Position numbers and translations under genes: made by a program. The notes beneath the pieces are model-generated. The model was not told where the DNA came from. It saw only the letters and a list, made by a program, of their open reading frames with translations, and did not search any database. A DNA stretch of 64,000 nt from Enterococcus sp. MMGLQ5-1 (GTDB taxonomy: Bacteria; Bacillota; Bacilli; Lactobacillales; Streptococcaceae), in the NCBI RefSeq assembly GCF_013155265.1, contig NZ_JABJXU010000002.1:62001-126000 (forward strand), read 5' to 3'. Of the stretch, positions 1 through 8,808 are shown piece by piece; positions within the stretch are counted from its first letter, which is position 1; the number at the start of each line of letters is the position of its first letter.

Positions 1-827
1 CTAATCAATTAGATGGTGTTGAAAAAAGTCCATGGACTTCATTTTTCTCTTCCTTGGTCATTATTCTAAGAGAAGGCTTTGAGGCAATTTTAATTGTTGG
101 GGCAATTATTGCTTATCTGATTAAGATGAAACAGCAAGATAAGCTTAAAATTATATACTTGGGTATTGCTGCAGCAGGTGTCGCAAGCTTTGTAATGGCA
201 TTAGCATTGATGAAGCTGACCAGTCTATCAGGTGCAAATCAAGAGCTAATTGAAGGTTTTACAATGCTAGTAGCGGTTGTTGTTTTATTTCAAGTCAGCA
301 ATTGGATGATTTCTAAATCAGAGTCCGATGCCATGCAGCGTTATATTGAAGGCAAGATTGATGCTTCGGTTGCAACTGGTGGTGTATTTTCTTTGGCATT
401 TGCTGTATTTCTGGCTGTATTTCGTGAAGGTGCGGAAACAATTATTTTTTATCAAGCACTATTGGCAGATGATAATCAATACCAAAATATGATTTGGTTA
501 GGTTTAGCAGTTGGTTCCGTGGGATTAGTATTTATCTACTTAGCAATTCGTTTTTTAAGTATCAAAATTCCGATGAAGCCGTTCTTTAGAGGAACAAGTA
601 TTTTATTATTTGTGATGGCCTTCACCTTCTTAGGTAACGGCATTAAGGAGCTGCAAGAAGGGAATTTAGTCAGTGTGTCGACGATTGATGGTTTTTCAGC
701 GATTTCGTTATTAGGCATCTATCCGACCTTGGAAACATTAGTACCACAAATAATTATTTTAATTTTAACAATTGGTTTGATTTGGTATCAATTAAAAGGG
801 AAGCAGGTAATTTCTAAATCAAATTAA
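1..827 (+). CDS. FTR1-family high-affinity iron permease (5' end outside window)
   Basis: The frame is open from base 3 with no start codon in the window, so the N-terminal part of the protein is missing. The visible ~275 residues are a polytopic membrane domain. Two Arg-Glu-x-x-Glu motifs are visible, REGFE (bases 69-83) and REGAE (about 423-437); such motifs are the iron-binding signature of the FTR1/EfeU/FetM permeases. It heads an operon with a P19 lipoprotein, a DUF2318 protein and MacB-type permeases, the order known from the Campylobacter P19 locus and E. coli fetMP-ABCDEF. The inferred role is moving iron (or copper) across the membrane after periplasmic or surface oxidation/reduction. 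An internal TTG at 54 is not a credible start because the codons before it encode conserved FTR1 sequence. Confidence 0.9.
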   Translation, partial: NQLDGVEKSPWTSFFSSLVIILREGFEAILIVGAIIAYLIKMKQQDKLKIIYLGIAAAGVASFVMALALMKLTSLSGANQELIEGFTMLVAVVVLFQVSNWMISKSESDAMQRYIEGKIDASVATGGVFSLAFAVFLAVFREGAETIIFYQALLADDNQYQNMIWLGLAVGSVGLVFIYLAIRFLSIKIPMKPFFRGTSILLFVMAFTFLGNGIKELQEGNLVSVSTIDGFSAISLLGIYPTLETLVPQIIILILTIGLIWYQLKGKQVISKSN

Positions 828-862
828 TTTTTATCGCACATTAAAAAATAGAGGAGTATAAA

Positions 863-1462
863 ATGAAAAAATTAATGATTACAGGTTTGGGCTTATTGAC
901 AATTACATTATTGGCAACAGGGTGTGAGACCAAAAAAACCAGTACAGCAAATAGTGAGAGTAAGACAGAAAAGAAAGCTGCTGCGCCAGCTGAAACGGCA
1001 GGCTTTGAAGAATTTCCAATCGGAGACGATCAGGAATTAGGCCCTTTAAACGTAGCAGCAGTTTATTTTCAACCAGTAGACATGGAGCCTGCGGGTAGTG
1101 CATTATCAAAGGAAGAATCAGATATGCATATCGAGGCTGATATTTCGGCATTAGAAAATGATTTGGGATATGGTGTCGGTGATTTTGTACCTTACCTAAC
1201 GATTAAATATGAAATTGAAGACAAGGATGGTAATGTTTCAAGTGGTAATTTTATGCCAATGAGTGCATCTGATGGCCCACATTATGGTACAAATGTTAAG
1301 TTTGGTGATGCAGGCTCTTATAAGGTCCGTTTTTTAATTACCAATCCAGAAGCACAAGGTTATCTTTTACACGTGGATAAAGAAACTGGTGTCGAGGGCA
1401 GATATTGGTCAGAACCATTAGTAGCTGAGTGGGACTTCGACTATGTACCTCGCGAATGGTAA
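863..1462 (+). CDS. P19/Tpd-family iron-binding lipoprotein
   Basis: The 199-residue product has a lipoprotein signal peptide with lipobox LATGC (Cys21). A Lys/Ala/Glu-rich linker follows, then a P19-like beta-sandwich domain from about residue 50. Candidate metal ligands of the family are visible: Met74 in PVDMEP, Met88-His89 and His140 in GPHYG. Family members (Campylobacter P19, Treponema Tp34, E. coli FetP) bind copper and iron and partner with an FTR1 permease, which is the gene just upstream (35 bp gap). A GAGGAG ribosome site precedes the ATG. In a Gram-positive cell it would sit on the outer face of the membrane. The metal in vivo cannot be told from sequence. Confidence 0.9.
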   Translation: MKKLMITGLGLLTITLLATGCETKKTSTANSESKTEKKAAAPAETAGFEEFPIGDDQELGPLNVAAVYFQPVDMEPAGSALSKEESDMHIEADISALENDLGYGVGDFVPYLTIKYEIEDKDGNVSSGNFMPMSASDGPHYGTNVKFGDAGSYKVRFLITNPEAQGYLLHVDKETGVEGRYWSEPLVAEWDFDYVPREW

Positions 1463-1498
1463 TTTTAGCTTGGTATTAAATGAGAAAAGAGTGATATA

Positions 1499-2755
1499 AT
1501 GTTGAAATTTTTTTTAAGGATGATCTGGGTTATATTACCGCTTGCAGCCTATCTTTCACTTTTGTTAGTGGGCTTAAGGGCTTTCAATATTGAGCAAAAT
1601 AAAATAAAAAAAGCGACTAAGCTTGGCTTGATTTTTGGTTTACTATTTTCAATAGTATTACTAATTATTAAGATATTTACCGTTTGGTTAAATAAAGAAT
1701 ACCTAACAATTTTTGTTAATAGCGGCGCGGTTATCGGCGAGATTATTTGCCTGATGCTGTTTGCATTAAATGTGCATAAAGCAAATCAGGTTTTTGCAGA
1801 GCGCCTTATTGTTTTTAGCATCGGATGGTTGAATTTATTCGCCATCCTTTTATCCGTTCCCGATGCATTATTTGTTTTCTATCAGCTTTATGTCAATGGT
1901 GAAGCCTTTTTAACGACAAATACGTTGTTTAAATTCATTGGTTGTTTATTAGCAATATTTATAACCGTCCTTATTTATTATTGCTGGTTGAAATTGGCAA
2001 GGGTACTATCGAAAAATAGTTGTGTATTGATATTAAGTATTTTTCTGATTTTACAAATCCTTTTGCAAATTCCAGCGATAATTCAGCCATTGCTGGCGCG
2101 AAGATTGATTCCATTTTCAACGTGGTTATTTAAATACATTGTTTTTATGAATAATTACTTACAATTAATTCAAATTCTAATTTTTATTGGAATTAGCTTA
2201 TTAGCTTTCTATTTTCTGATGAAGGTTAGACGAATGCGTATTGAAGGTGAAAATTCAGCAATTATTAGAAAAAAGCGAATAAAGAAGCGTTATTATTACT
2301 ATTATTTTGCCGGCTTCTTCCTAAGTGCGCTACTATTACTAACTTCAATTCAATACGGAGAGAAGCACCTTAGTCAGGCAACAGAGCTAGCACCCGCAGA
2401 AGAAATGATTATCAAGGGCACACAAATTTTAATCCCCTTAAATCAGGTCAATGATGGACATCTGCATCGCTTTGAATATACAACCAACGAAAATGTCAAA
2501 ATGCGTTTTATCGTTGTCTTAAAAAATGAAACGAGCTACGGTGTCGGTTTGGATGCCTGTGATATTTGTGGGGCTACTGGTTACTACGAGCGGAATGATG
2601 AAATTGTGTGTAAATTATGTGATGTGGTGATGAATCGTTCAACAATTGGCTTTAAGGGTGGCTGTAATCCAGTGCCACTTAATTATTCAATTGAAAATAA
2701 TCAGATGATCATTCAGCAAGTCGACTTAGATAATGAACAATCACGCTTTGAGTAG
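1499..2755 (+). CDS. DUF2318 polytopic membrane protein with CxxC motifs
   Basis: This 418-residue protein has about eight hydrophobic segments up to residue ~300 and then a soluble C-terminal domain. That domain holds Cys354-x2-Cys357 (CDIC), Cys371-x2-Cys374 (CKLC) and Cys389, the pattern of DUF2318, often labelled Fe-S-containing or heme/iron-related. The same protein type follows p19 in Campylobacter (Cj1660-like), so position and motifs agree. The cysteines could bind a metal or act in redox; which one is unknown. It is translated from the ATG at 1499, after a weak ribosome site (GAAAAGAG), 36 bp after the P19 gene, in the same transcription unit. Confidence 0.85.
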   Translation: MLKFFLRMIWVILPLAAYLSLLLVGLRAFNIEQNKIKKATKLGLIFGLLFSIVLLIIKIFTVWLNKEYLTIFVNSGAVIGEIICLMLFALNVHKANQVFAERLIVFSIGWLNLFAILLSVPDALFVFYQLYVNGEAFLTTNTLFKFIGCLLAIFITVLIYYCWLKLARVLSKNSCVLILSIFLILQILLQIPAIIQPLLARRLIPFSTWLFKYIVFMNNYLQLIQILIFIGISLLAFYFLMKVRRMRIEGENSAIIRKKRIKKRYYYYYFAGFFLSALLLLTSIQYGEKHLSQATELAPAEEMIIKGTQILIPLNQVNDGHLHRFEYTTNENVKMRFIVVLKNETSYGVGLDACDICGATGYYERNDEIVCKLCDVVMNRSTIGFKGGCNPVPLNYSIENNQMIIQQVDLDNEQSRFE

Positions 2756-2781
2756 TAGTTTTTGAAAAGAGGAGTCTGCAG

Positions 2782-4074
2782 ATGTTTATTAAAATGGTTT
2801 TTGGTGCAATTTGGCGTCAAAAAAGAAAATTTGGCTTAGTTATGCTGACAATCATCCTTGGTACTTCACTTGCACAAGCAATGCTGATGATGATGCTTGA
2901 TGTTGGCGATAAAATTAATCAGGAATTAAAGACTTACGGTGCAAATATTAATGTTTTGCCAAAAGACGCTTCATTACTAAGTGATTTATATGGCATTTCT
3001 ATTGATGAAAAGGGCGGAAAAAAGTATTTAGCAGAGAGTGATATTCCTAAATTGAAAACAATTTTTTGGGCCTATAATATTGAAAATTTTGCACCGCATC
3101 TTGAAGAAAAGGTTGAATTAAGTGCGAATAATCAAAGTCAAGAAAATGTAGTAGTCAATGGCACCTGGTTTAAAAATAATTTAGCATTGCCAACTGGTGA
3201 TTCGGTTACCACTGGTTTAATTAATTTGAAAAGCTGGTGGACGATTGATGGAGAATGGGCAAATGATGCCATATTCAATCAAGCAGTTATCGGTACTAAA
3301 TTAGCGCAAAAATTGGGCTTGTCTGTCAATCAAACAGTTCAGGTTTTGGTGAACAATCAGACAATGAGCTATCAAATTACGGGTATTGCTAAAACTGGTG
3401 ATGAGTCAGAAAATCAGTTATTTGTTGGATTGAGCAGCCTACAAAAGCTAACAAATCTAGTGGGTAAGGTTGAATCAATTGAGGTCAGTGCCATCACAAC
3501 ACCAGATAATGAATTAGCAAGACGGGCGGCAGTCAATCCTGATTTATTATCCGTTAAAGATTGGGAAACCTGGTATTGTACAGCTTATGTCAGCTCAATT
3601 TCATATCAAATTGAAGAAGTGATTGGCAATTCCAAGGCTAAGGTATTGCGACAGGTTGCAGAATCAGAGGGTGAAATTTTAAATAAAACCCAATTATTGA
3701 TGGTATTGATAACTGTCTTAAGCTTACTTAGCTCTGTTTTAGGTATTACGAGCATTGTTACGACCAGCATGATTGAGCGTAGTCAGGAAATCGGTTTGAT
3801 TAAGGCGCTCGGAGCGAGTAATGGCTCAATTATTCGACGGTTTTTAACAGAAATTTTGATAGTCGGTTTGCTTGGTGGTGGCATTGGAATGAGCTTTGGC
3901 TATCTATTAGCGCAAATTATTGGCAATCAGGTTTTTGGTGTTTCGATTGCGTTGAAAACAGAAGTGATTCCAATTGTCATTATTTTAATTTTAGCGGTAA
4001 CGGTTTTGGGTAGTCTGCAGGCAATCAGAATGCTCCTTACTTTAAAACCAGCAGAAGTGCTGCACGGTAGGTGA
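2782..4074 (+). CDS. MacB/FtsX-type ABC transporter permease (iron locus, first)
   Basis: The 430-residue protein has an N-terminal membrane segment (about 15-37), a large extracytoplasmic MacB_PCD-like domain (about 38-300), and three C-terminal membrane segments of the FtsX fold starting near residue 305. The stretch before the second helix pair reads ERSQEIGLIKALGA, the usual coupling-helix region of this family. It precedes a second permease by 3 bp and an ATPase gene shortly after, which suggests a heterodimeric permease. Equivalent permeases are part of the FetMP/P19 loci. Their role there is not settled; they may help reduce or deliver iron rather than transport it directly. Confidence 0.88.
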   Translation: MFIKMVFGAIWRQKRKFGLVMLTIILGTSLAQAMLMMMLDVGDKINQELKTYGANINVLPKDASLLSDLYGISIDEKGGKKYLAESDIPKLKTIFWAYNIENFAPHLEEKVELSANNQSQENVVVNGTWFKNNLALPTGDSVTTGLINLKSWWTIDGEWANDAIFNQAVIGTKLAQKLGLSVNQTVQVLVNNQTMSYQITGIAKTGDESENQLFVGLSSLQKLTNLVGKVESIEVSAITTPDNELARRAAVNPDLLSVKDWETWYCTAYVSSISYQIEEVIGNSKAKVLRQVAESEGEILNKTQLLMVLITVLSLLSSVLGITSIVTTSMIERSQEIGLIKALGASNGSIIRRFLTEILIVGLLGGGIGMSFGYLLAQIIGNQVFGVSIALKTEVIPIVIILILAVTVLGSLQAIRMLLTLKPAEVLHGR

Positions 4075-4077
4075 AAA

Positions 4078-5220
4078 ATGACAAAACAAAAATTATACTT
4101 AAAAATGATATCGGCTGCCATTTTAAAGCGAAAAAGTCGAATGCTAATTGCTATCTTATCCATTATTATTGGTGCAACCGTTGTTTCTGGATTGTCAGCG
4201 ATTTACTTAGATATGCCAAGACAATTAAATCAGGAATTTCGTCGATATGGTGCAAATTTAATTTTTCTTTCGGCAGATAGTGAACGTGGGCTTTCTGAGC
4301 AAGACTATGAGCAGATTAAAGCCTCATTGGAAGAAACAGCAGTTACAGGATTATCAGCCTTTCGATATCAAACAATTAAATTAAATGAAAACCCGCTAAT
4401 TTTTTGTAGTACAGATATTATGCAGGTACAAAAAACGCACCCATATTGGTATGTTGAAGGTGATTATCCAGTACAAGCTGATGAAATATTGGTCGGTAAA
4501 GAACTTGCTGAGCAATTTCGTTTCAAGCTTGGGCAAAGCTATAGCTTTATTGGCGAAATGACTGCTACCCAAAACATTACAAGTCGCTTAAAGGTCGTCG
4601 GCATTCTACAAACTGGTGGGCAAGAGGAAGCGATTGCCTATGGTAATTCTGAAATAGCTAAGACCCTTTTTCCAAGCCAAATTTTAGAATATGACCTAAT
4701 TGAAGCCAGTATTCCACAAAATGAAAATCAGCTTAACAGAATTGGTAAAAAAATTCTTAAGACTTCTGATAATCATATTAATTATCAGTTAGCCAAAAAA
4801 CTAACCAGCTCAGAAGCAAAGGTTTCTAAAAAGCTGACCGCTCTGATTTTCTTTGTTACGGCTATTGTTTTATTAATCACGCTTATCTGCGTGGGCACTA
4901 CAATGATGTCTGTTATTCAAGAAAGGCGCAAGGAGATTGGCTTAAAAAAGGCACTAGGTGCTGATAATCAGGTGATTGTTGGCGAGTTTCTTGGTGAGGC
5001 CTGCCTTTTAGGCTGTTTTGGTGGTGTTTTAGGTGCAGTGCTAGGTTACTTTTTTGCTAGGGTTGTTGGTCTACAGGTTTTTGGACGATTGGTTGATTTT
5101 TCAATTTGGATTATACCATTGACTATTCTTATCTCATTGATGATTACCATGCTAGCTTGCTTCATTCCAGTTAAAAATGCGTTGAATGTTGATCCTGCAA
5201 TCGTACTTAAAGGAGAATAA
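4078..5220 (+). CDS. MacB/FtsX-type ABC transporter permease (iron locus, second)
   Basis: The 380-residue protein has the same architecture as its upstream neighbour: N-terminal helix (about 20-42), extracytoplasmic domain, and three C-terminal helices starting near residue 258. The motif QERRKEIGLKKALGA marks the FtsX coupling region. It is clearly a diverged paralogue of the preceding permease (both contain similar openings of the extracytoplasmic domain with NQE and YGAN). The start lies 3 bp after the upstream stop and its stop is 2 bp before the ATPase start, so the three are translationally linked. It probably pairs with the first permease. Confidence 0.88.
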   Translation: MTKQKLYLKMISAAILKRKSRMLIAILSIIIGATVVSGLSAIYLDMPRQLNQEFRRYGANLIFLSADSERGLSEQDYEQIKASLEETAVTGLSAFRYQTIKLNENPLIFCSTDIMQVQKTHPYWYVEGDYPVQADEILVGKELAEQFRFKLGQSYSFIGEMTATQNITSRLKVVGILQTGGQEEAIAYGNSEIAKTLFPSQILEYDLIEASIPQNENQLNRIGKKILKTSDNHINYQLAKKLTSSEAKVSKKLTALIFFVTAIVLLITLICVGTTMMSVIQERRKEIGLKKALGADNQVIVGEFLGEACLLGCFGGVLGAVLGYFFARVVGLQVFGRLVDFSIWIIPLTILISLMITMLACFIPVKNALNVDPAIVLKGE

Positions 5221-5222
5221 TC

Positions 5223-5891
5223 ATGACAGGAAATAATGTACTAGAATTAGAAAAGGTATCGATGCAGTACAAAGATTTGTATGCACTAAAAGATGTGACA
5301 TTAAGTGTAAGGTCTGGCGATTGGATTTCAATCATGGGACCTTCAGGATCTGGCAAGACAACGCTGATGAATATTATTGGCTGTATGTCAAAGGCAACAT
5401 CGGGTAAAGTCAGCTTGGACGGTATGGATATTTCAAAAGAAACGCAAAAGGGCTTAACGGCCATCCGACGTGATAAAATCGGCTTGATTTTTCAACAGTT
5501 TCATCTGGTACCCTATTTAACAGCGGTGCAAAATGTGATGATTGCGCAATATTATCACAGTATGCCAGATGAGGTTGAAGCATTGCAGGCCTTAGATCAG
5601 GTTGGACTGAGCCATCGAACAAAGCATTTTCCTAGTCAATTATCAGGAGGGGAACAGCAACGACTTTGTATTGCTAGAGCGCTAATTAATTATCCGATGT
5701 TAATTTTAGCAGATGAGCCGACAGGTAATTTAGATGAAAAAAATGAACAAATTGTCATTGATATTTTTAAAAAATTACATCAGCAAGGTGCAACGATTAT
5801 TGTTGTCACGCACGATCCTGAAGTTGCTGAGGAATCTGAAAGAACAGTAATTCTTGAGCATGGTAAAATTGCACAAATTATCGAACGTTAA
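5223..5891 (+). CDS. ABC transporter ATP-binding protein, MacB/LolD type (iron locus)
   Basis: The 222-residue product is a complete nucleotide-binding domain. It has Walker A GPSGSGKT (about 39-46), Q-loop, signature LSGGEQQR (about 140-147), Walker B LILADEPT and an H-loop VVTHD. Length and motifs fit the LolD/MacB subfamily that energises FtsX-type permeases. It follows the two permease genes with a 2-bp gap and is preceded by AAAGGAG, so it is most likely their ATPase. The next gene encodes the FMN-binding lipoprotein 17 bp downstream. Confidence 0.93.
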   Translation: MTGNNVLELEKVSMQYKDLYALKDVTLSVRSGDWISIMGPSGSGKTTLMNIIGCMSKATSGKVSLDGMDISKETQKGLTAIRRDKIGLIFQQFHLVPYLTAVQNVMIAQYYHSMPDEVEALQALDQVGLSHRTKHFPSQLSGGEQQRLCIARALINYPMLILADEPTGNLDEKNEQIVIDIFKKLHQQGATIIVVTHDPEVAEESERTVILEHGKIAQIIER

Positions 5892-5908
5892 AGTAATGGA
5901 GTTTTTAA

Positions 5909-6328
5909 ATGAGAATCAGAAAAAAAATAGGATTAATGGTATGCTGTTCTTTTCTCGTTTGCCTAACTGCTTGTCATGCTAAGGAGACCACCTTAAAAGA
6001 TGGTAGCTATGAAGGGACTAGCAGTAAAGATGATGAAGGCGCTTATGCCAAAGTAAAGCTTGAAATCGAGAATGAAAAAATTCAGCAGGTTGAATTTCAA
6101 ACGATTCAAAAGGACGGTTCAATTAAAGATAGTGAATATGGTAAACGAAACGGTGAAATTACAGATCAAAATTTTTACAATAAAGCACAGCTTGCTGTCA
6201 ATGCGATGAAGAGCTACAGTCAAGAATTAGAGGAAAATCAATCGCTCGAAAAGGTAGAAGTGATTTCTGGTGCGACGATTTCTTATAATCAATTTAAAGA
6301 AGCAGTTGAGGCTGCATTGAGCAAATGA
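5909..6328 (+). CDS. FMN-binding domain lipoprotein (flavinylation substrate)
   Basis: The 139-residue product has a signal peptide with lipobox LTAC (Cys22) followed by one FMN-binding domain. The C-terminal motif SGATIS (residues 120-125) contains Thr123, the residue to which ApbE-type transferases attach FMN through a phosphoester in this family. GSYEGT near residue 32 is the usual domain opening. It would be a membrane-anchored extracellular one- or two-electron carrier. In the Campylobacter P19 locus this position holds thioredoxin-like genes, so a flavin carrier here may serve the same redox role for iron. No ApbE gene is in the window. Confidence 0.88.
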   Translation: MRIRKKIGLMVCCSFLVCLTACHAKETTLKDGSYEGTSSKDDEGAYAKVKLEIENEKIQQVEFQTIQKDGSIKDSEYGKRNGEITDQNFYNKAQLAVNAMKSYSQELEENQSLEKVEVISGATISYNQFKEAVEAALSK

Positions 6329-6389
6329 CAATTAACAATTAATGATTGATGAGTAATAAAGATTTATTTAACTACAGGAGATATTTCAA

Positions 6390-6791
6390 ATGAGACGCAA
6401 AATAATTTCAATTTTAATCATATTAATCGGACTATTAGTAGCAATTGGTCCACAATTTATTTTTCCAGTTTGTAAGGTTACTTCAGAGATGGTAATGCGC
6501 TGCCATTATACAGCAATGATGTCAATTGGCTTAGGTATTGCCTTAGCCATCATTGCTATTCTGATTTTTTTAGGTAAGTCTGTACCTTATATTAAGGCGC
6601 TTTATCTTACCGCCGGCATTTTTGGTGCTTTGATTATTGCAACACCGACAATATTAATCGGTGTTTGTGATAGTCCAATGATGCATTGTCATACCATGAC
6701 TCGCCCAATTTTAATTTTACTTGGCGTTTTGACAATTGTTTTAAGTCTGATTGGCTATCTTTACGCAAGGATAGAACGCCATGAAAAATAA
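6390..6791 (+). CDS. DUF4418-like four-helix membrane protein
   Basis: The 133-residue protein has four predicted membrane helices (about 5-24, 43-63, 70-93, 105-128). Short loops are rich in Cys, His and Met: MRCHYT near residue 33 and CDSPMMHCHTM near 93-103. This matches the small DUF4418 membrane proteins as I remember them. The clustered Cys/His/Met residues suggest metal or heme contact, but that is inference. The coding end overlaps the start of the next permease by 11 bp, so the two are likely co-translated. Confidence 0.7.
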   Translation: MRRKIISILIILIGLLVAIGPQFIFPVCKVTSEMVMRCHYTAMMSIGLGIALAIIAILIFLGKSVPYIKALYLTAGIFGALIIATPTILIGVCDSPMMHCHTMTRPILILLGVLTIVLSLIGYLYARIERHEK

Positions 6792-7998
6792 GGCGATAAA
6801 TGTCAAGCTTATGATTCACCAAAACTTAAAATATAAGCCAATCCGTTCAATTGGATTAGCGATATTGCTGACGATTATTGCCTTTTTGATTTTCTTTTCG
6901 TCAATGATGAGCTTTGGTTTAGGCAATGGTTTAAATAGCACGGAAAAACGTTTAGGAGCCGATATTTTAATTGTACCTAAGGCAAGCGAGAGTGATTTAT
7001 CCGGTTTTTTATTAAAAGGGAAGCCAAGCACTTATTATTTAGATCAATCAATGGTTGCGCAAATCAAAAAAACAACAGGCGTTGGAAAGGTAACGACACA
7101 AATTGATGTTGGTACTCTTGATGCGGCTTGTTGTTCAAGTAGTATTCAGCTAATTGGTTTAGATGCTTCAACTGACTTTGTTGTAAGCCCTTGGATTTCA
7201 GAGGTTTATGACATTACGACGTTAAAGGACGATGAAATCATTATTGGTAACTCAATTAGTGGTCAAGCGGGGTCAAGCTTAAAGTTTTTTAATCAAAGCT
7301 TTAAAGTAGTTGCTAAATTGGCAAGAACAGGAATGGGGTATGATACAACTACCTTTATGAATCAAAATACAGCTCGGAAAATGGCTAAGCTGCGTGCTGA
7401 AAAATTAGGCGAGACAGCCTTAATCGATTATAATCAATCAATTTCAACAGTTTTAATTGATGTTCAAGCAGATACAACGCCATTTTTGGTCTCTAGAAGC
7501 TTAACGTTAAATTTAGCAGACCAAAATATTTCAGTTATTAAATCCGAAAATATCATTGAAACAACCTCTAATAATTTAGGCAATGTTTTAAAATTAATTC
7601 GCCTTTTGACAGGCTTAATTGTCGGATTTTCTTTGTTGATTATTGTTATTTTAATTATGATTATGATTAATGAGCGGCGGAAAGAATTTGCGATTTACAG
7701 AATGCTTGGGATGACAAGAACACATTTAATGAAAATTGTACTTGGCGAATTATCTATGCTCAGCATTTTTGGCGTGATAGCAGGTATTGCAAGTGGTGCT
7801 TTGATTTTTTATTTATTTAATCAATTGATTCAACAAAAAATTGAAACACCATTTTTATTGCCAACATTAACTCAGCTAAATCAATCAATTAGCTTGACAA
7901 TCGGCTTGATTTTATTAATTACACTAATTTCATCTATTTATAGTTTAATTAAAATTAATCGCCTAGAGATTTCAGCATTGATTCGAGAGGAGTCATAA
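6781..7998 (+). CDS. ABC transporter permease, FtsX/MacB type (iron locus, third)
   Basis: The 405-residue protein has an N-terminal helix (about 22-45), an extracytoplasmic domain with an adjacent Cys-Cys pair near residue 118, and three C-terminal helices from about 275 on, with NERRKEFAIYRMLGM as the coupling region. It starts inside the DUF4418 gene and shares one base (TAATG) with the ATPase gene downstream. It is a single permease with its own ATPase, unlike the first pair, and would probably work as a homodimer. Similar FetE/FetF-like permeases occur in E. coli fet loci. Confidence 0.87.
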   Translation: MKNKAINVKLMIHQNLKYKPIRSIGLAILLTIIAFLIFFSSMMSFGLGNGLNSTEKRLGADILIVPKASESDLSGFLLKGKPSTYYLDQSMVAQIKKTTGVGKVTTQIDVGTLDAACCSSSIQLIGLDASTDFVVSPWISEVYDITTLKDDEIIIGNSISGQAGSSLKFFNQSFKVVAKLARTGMGYDTTTFMNQNTARKMAKLRAEKLGETALIDYNQSISTVLIDVQADTTPFLVSRSLTLNLADQNISVIKSENIIETTSNNLGNVLKLIRLLTGLIVGFSLLIIVILIMIMINERRKEFAIYRMLGMTRTHLMKIVLGELSMLSIFGVIAGIASGALIFYLFNQLIQQKIETPFLLPTLTQLNQSISLTIGLILLITLISSIYSLIKINRLEISALIREES

Positions 7999-8651
7999 TG
8001 AATATTAGTATCGAAAATCTTAACAAGACTTATTTGCGGCGTGGCAAAAATTTTAATGCTTTTCAAACGATTGATTTAAAAATAAATGCTGGTGAATTTA
8101 TTGCAATTGTTGGTCCTTCTGGTAGTGGGAAAACCACTTTTTTACATCTTTTGGCTGGCTTATTAACACAATCATCTGGTGCAATTAAATATGATGGTTT
8201 GGATTTTGCAAATATTCCAAAAGCTGAAAAAGCAGCATTTATCAATGATAATATTGGTTTCATCTCTCAAGGCATGAGCCTGATTCCCAGTCTTTGTGTA
8301 GTAGATAATCTCAGACTACCTCTTTATTTATCCAAAAGAGAGCACCAGGCGGGTGTGGAAATTAATCAAGCACTCGCTTTATTAGCGCAATTAGGTATTG
8401 AAGATTTGGCTGATGAGTATCCTATTAATCTTTCTGGTGGTGAGCAAAGGCGAGTAGCAATTGCGCGAGCCGTCATGAATCACCCGAAAATCATTATTGC
8501 TGACGAGCCAACAAACGATTTAGATGATGTATCAAAGGCAAAAGTATTGGAATTGTTCAAGCAAAAAAATCAAGCTGGTGCAACGGTTATTATGGTAACT
8601 CATCATCAAGAAAATTTAGCTTATGTGAATCAAGTGTATACAATGAATTAG
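7998..8651 (+). CDS. ABC transporter ATP-binding protein (iron locus, second)
   Basis: The 217-residue nucleotide-binding domain has Walker A GPSGSGKT (about 36-43), signature LSGGEQRR (about 142-149), Walker B IIIADEPT and switch His in VTHH. The D-loop reads NDLDD where the usual residue pattern is GNLDE. It overlaps the permease stop by one base (TAATG), so the pair forms one transporter. It is the last gene of the iron operon; about 155 bp follow before transketolase, which has its own promoter. Confidence 0.92.
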   Translation: MNISIENLNKTYLRRGKNFNAFQTIDLKINAGEFIAIVGPSGSGKTTFLHLLAGLLTQSSGAIKYDGLDFANIPKAEKAAFINDNIGFISQGMSLIPSLCVVDNLRLPLYLSKREHQAGVEINQALALLAQLGIEDLADEYPINLSGGEQRRVAIARAVMNHPKIIIADEPTNDLDDVSKAKVLELFKQKNQAGATVIMVTHHQENLAYVNQVYTMN

Positions 8652-8745
8652 TAATAAAAATTGATTATTCAATGGACTTTATCCGTATTCTTTCTATTTT
8701 TATGGTATATTTAAAATGATATTAGAAGCTAGAATCAATGGCAAC

Positions 8746-8774
8746 TTGTTAATTTGATAATAATTTAGTAAAAT
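8746..8774 (+). promoter_or_regulatory. Predicted sigma-A promoter of transketolase
   Basis: TTGTTA (8746-8751), 17-bp spacer, TAAAAT (8769-8774). It lies 34 bp before the tkt start. This is a match to the consensus by eye only. Confidence 0.5.
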
Positions 8775-8808
8775 TACTTGAGAATAAATAAAGGATTTAG
8801 GAGAAGAT

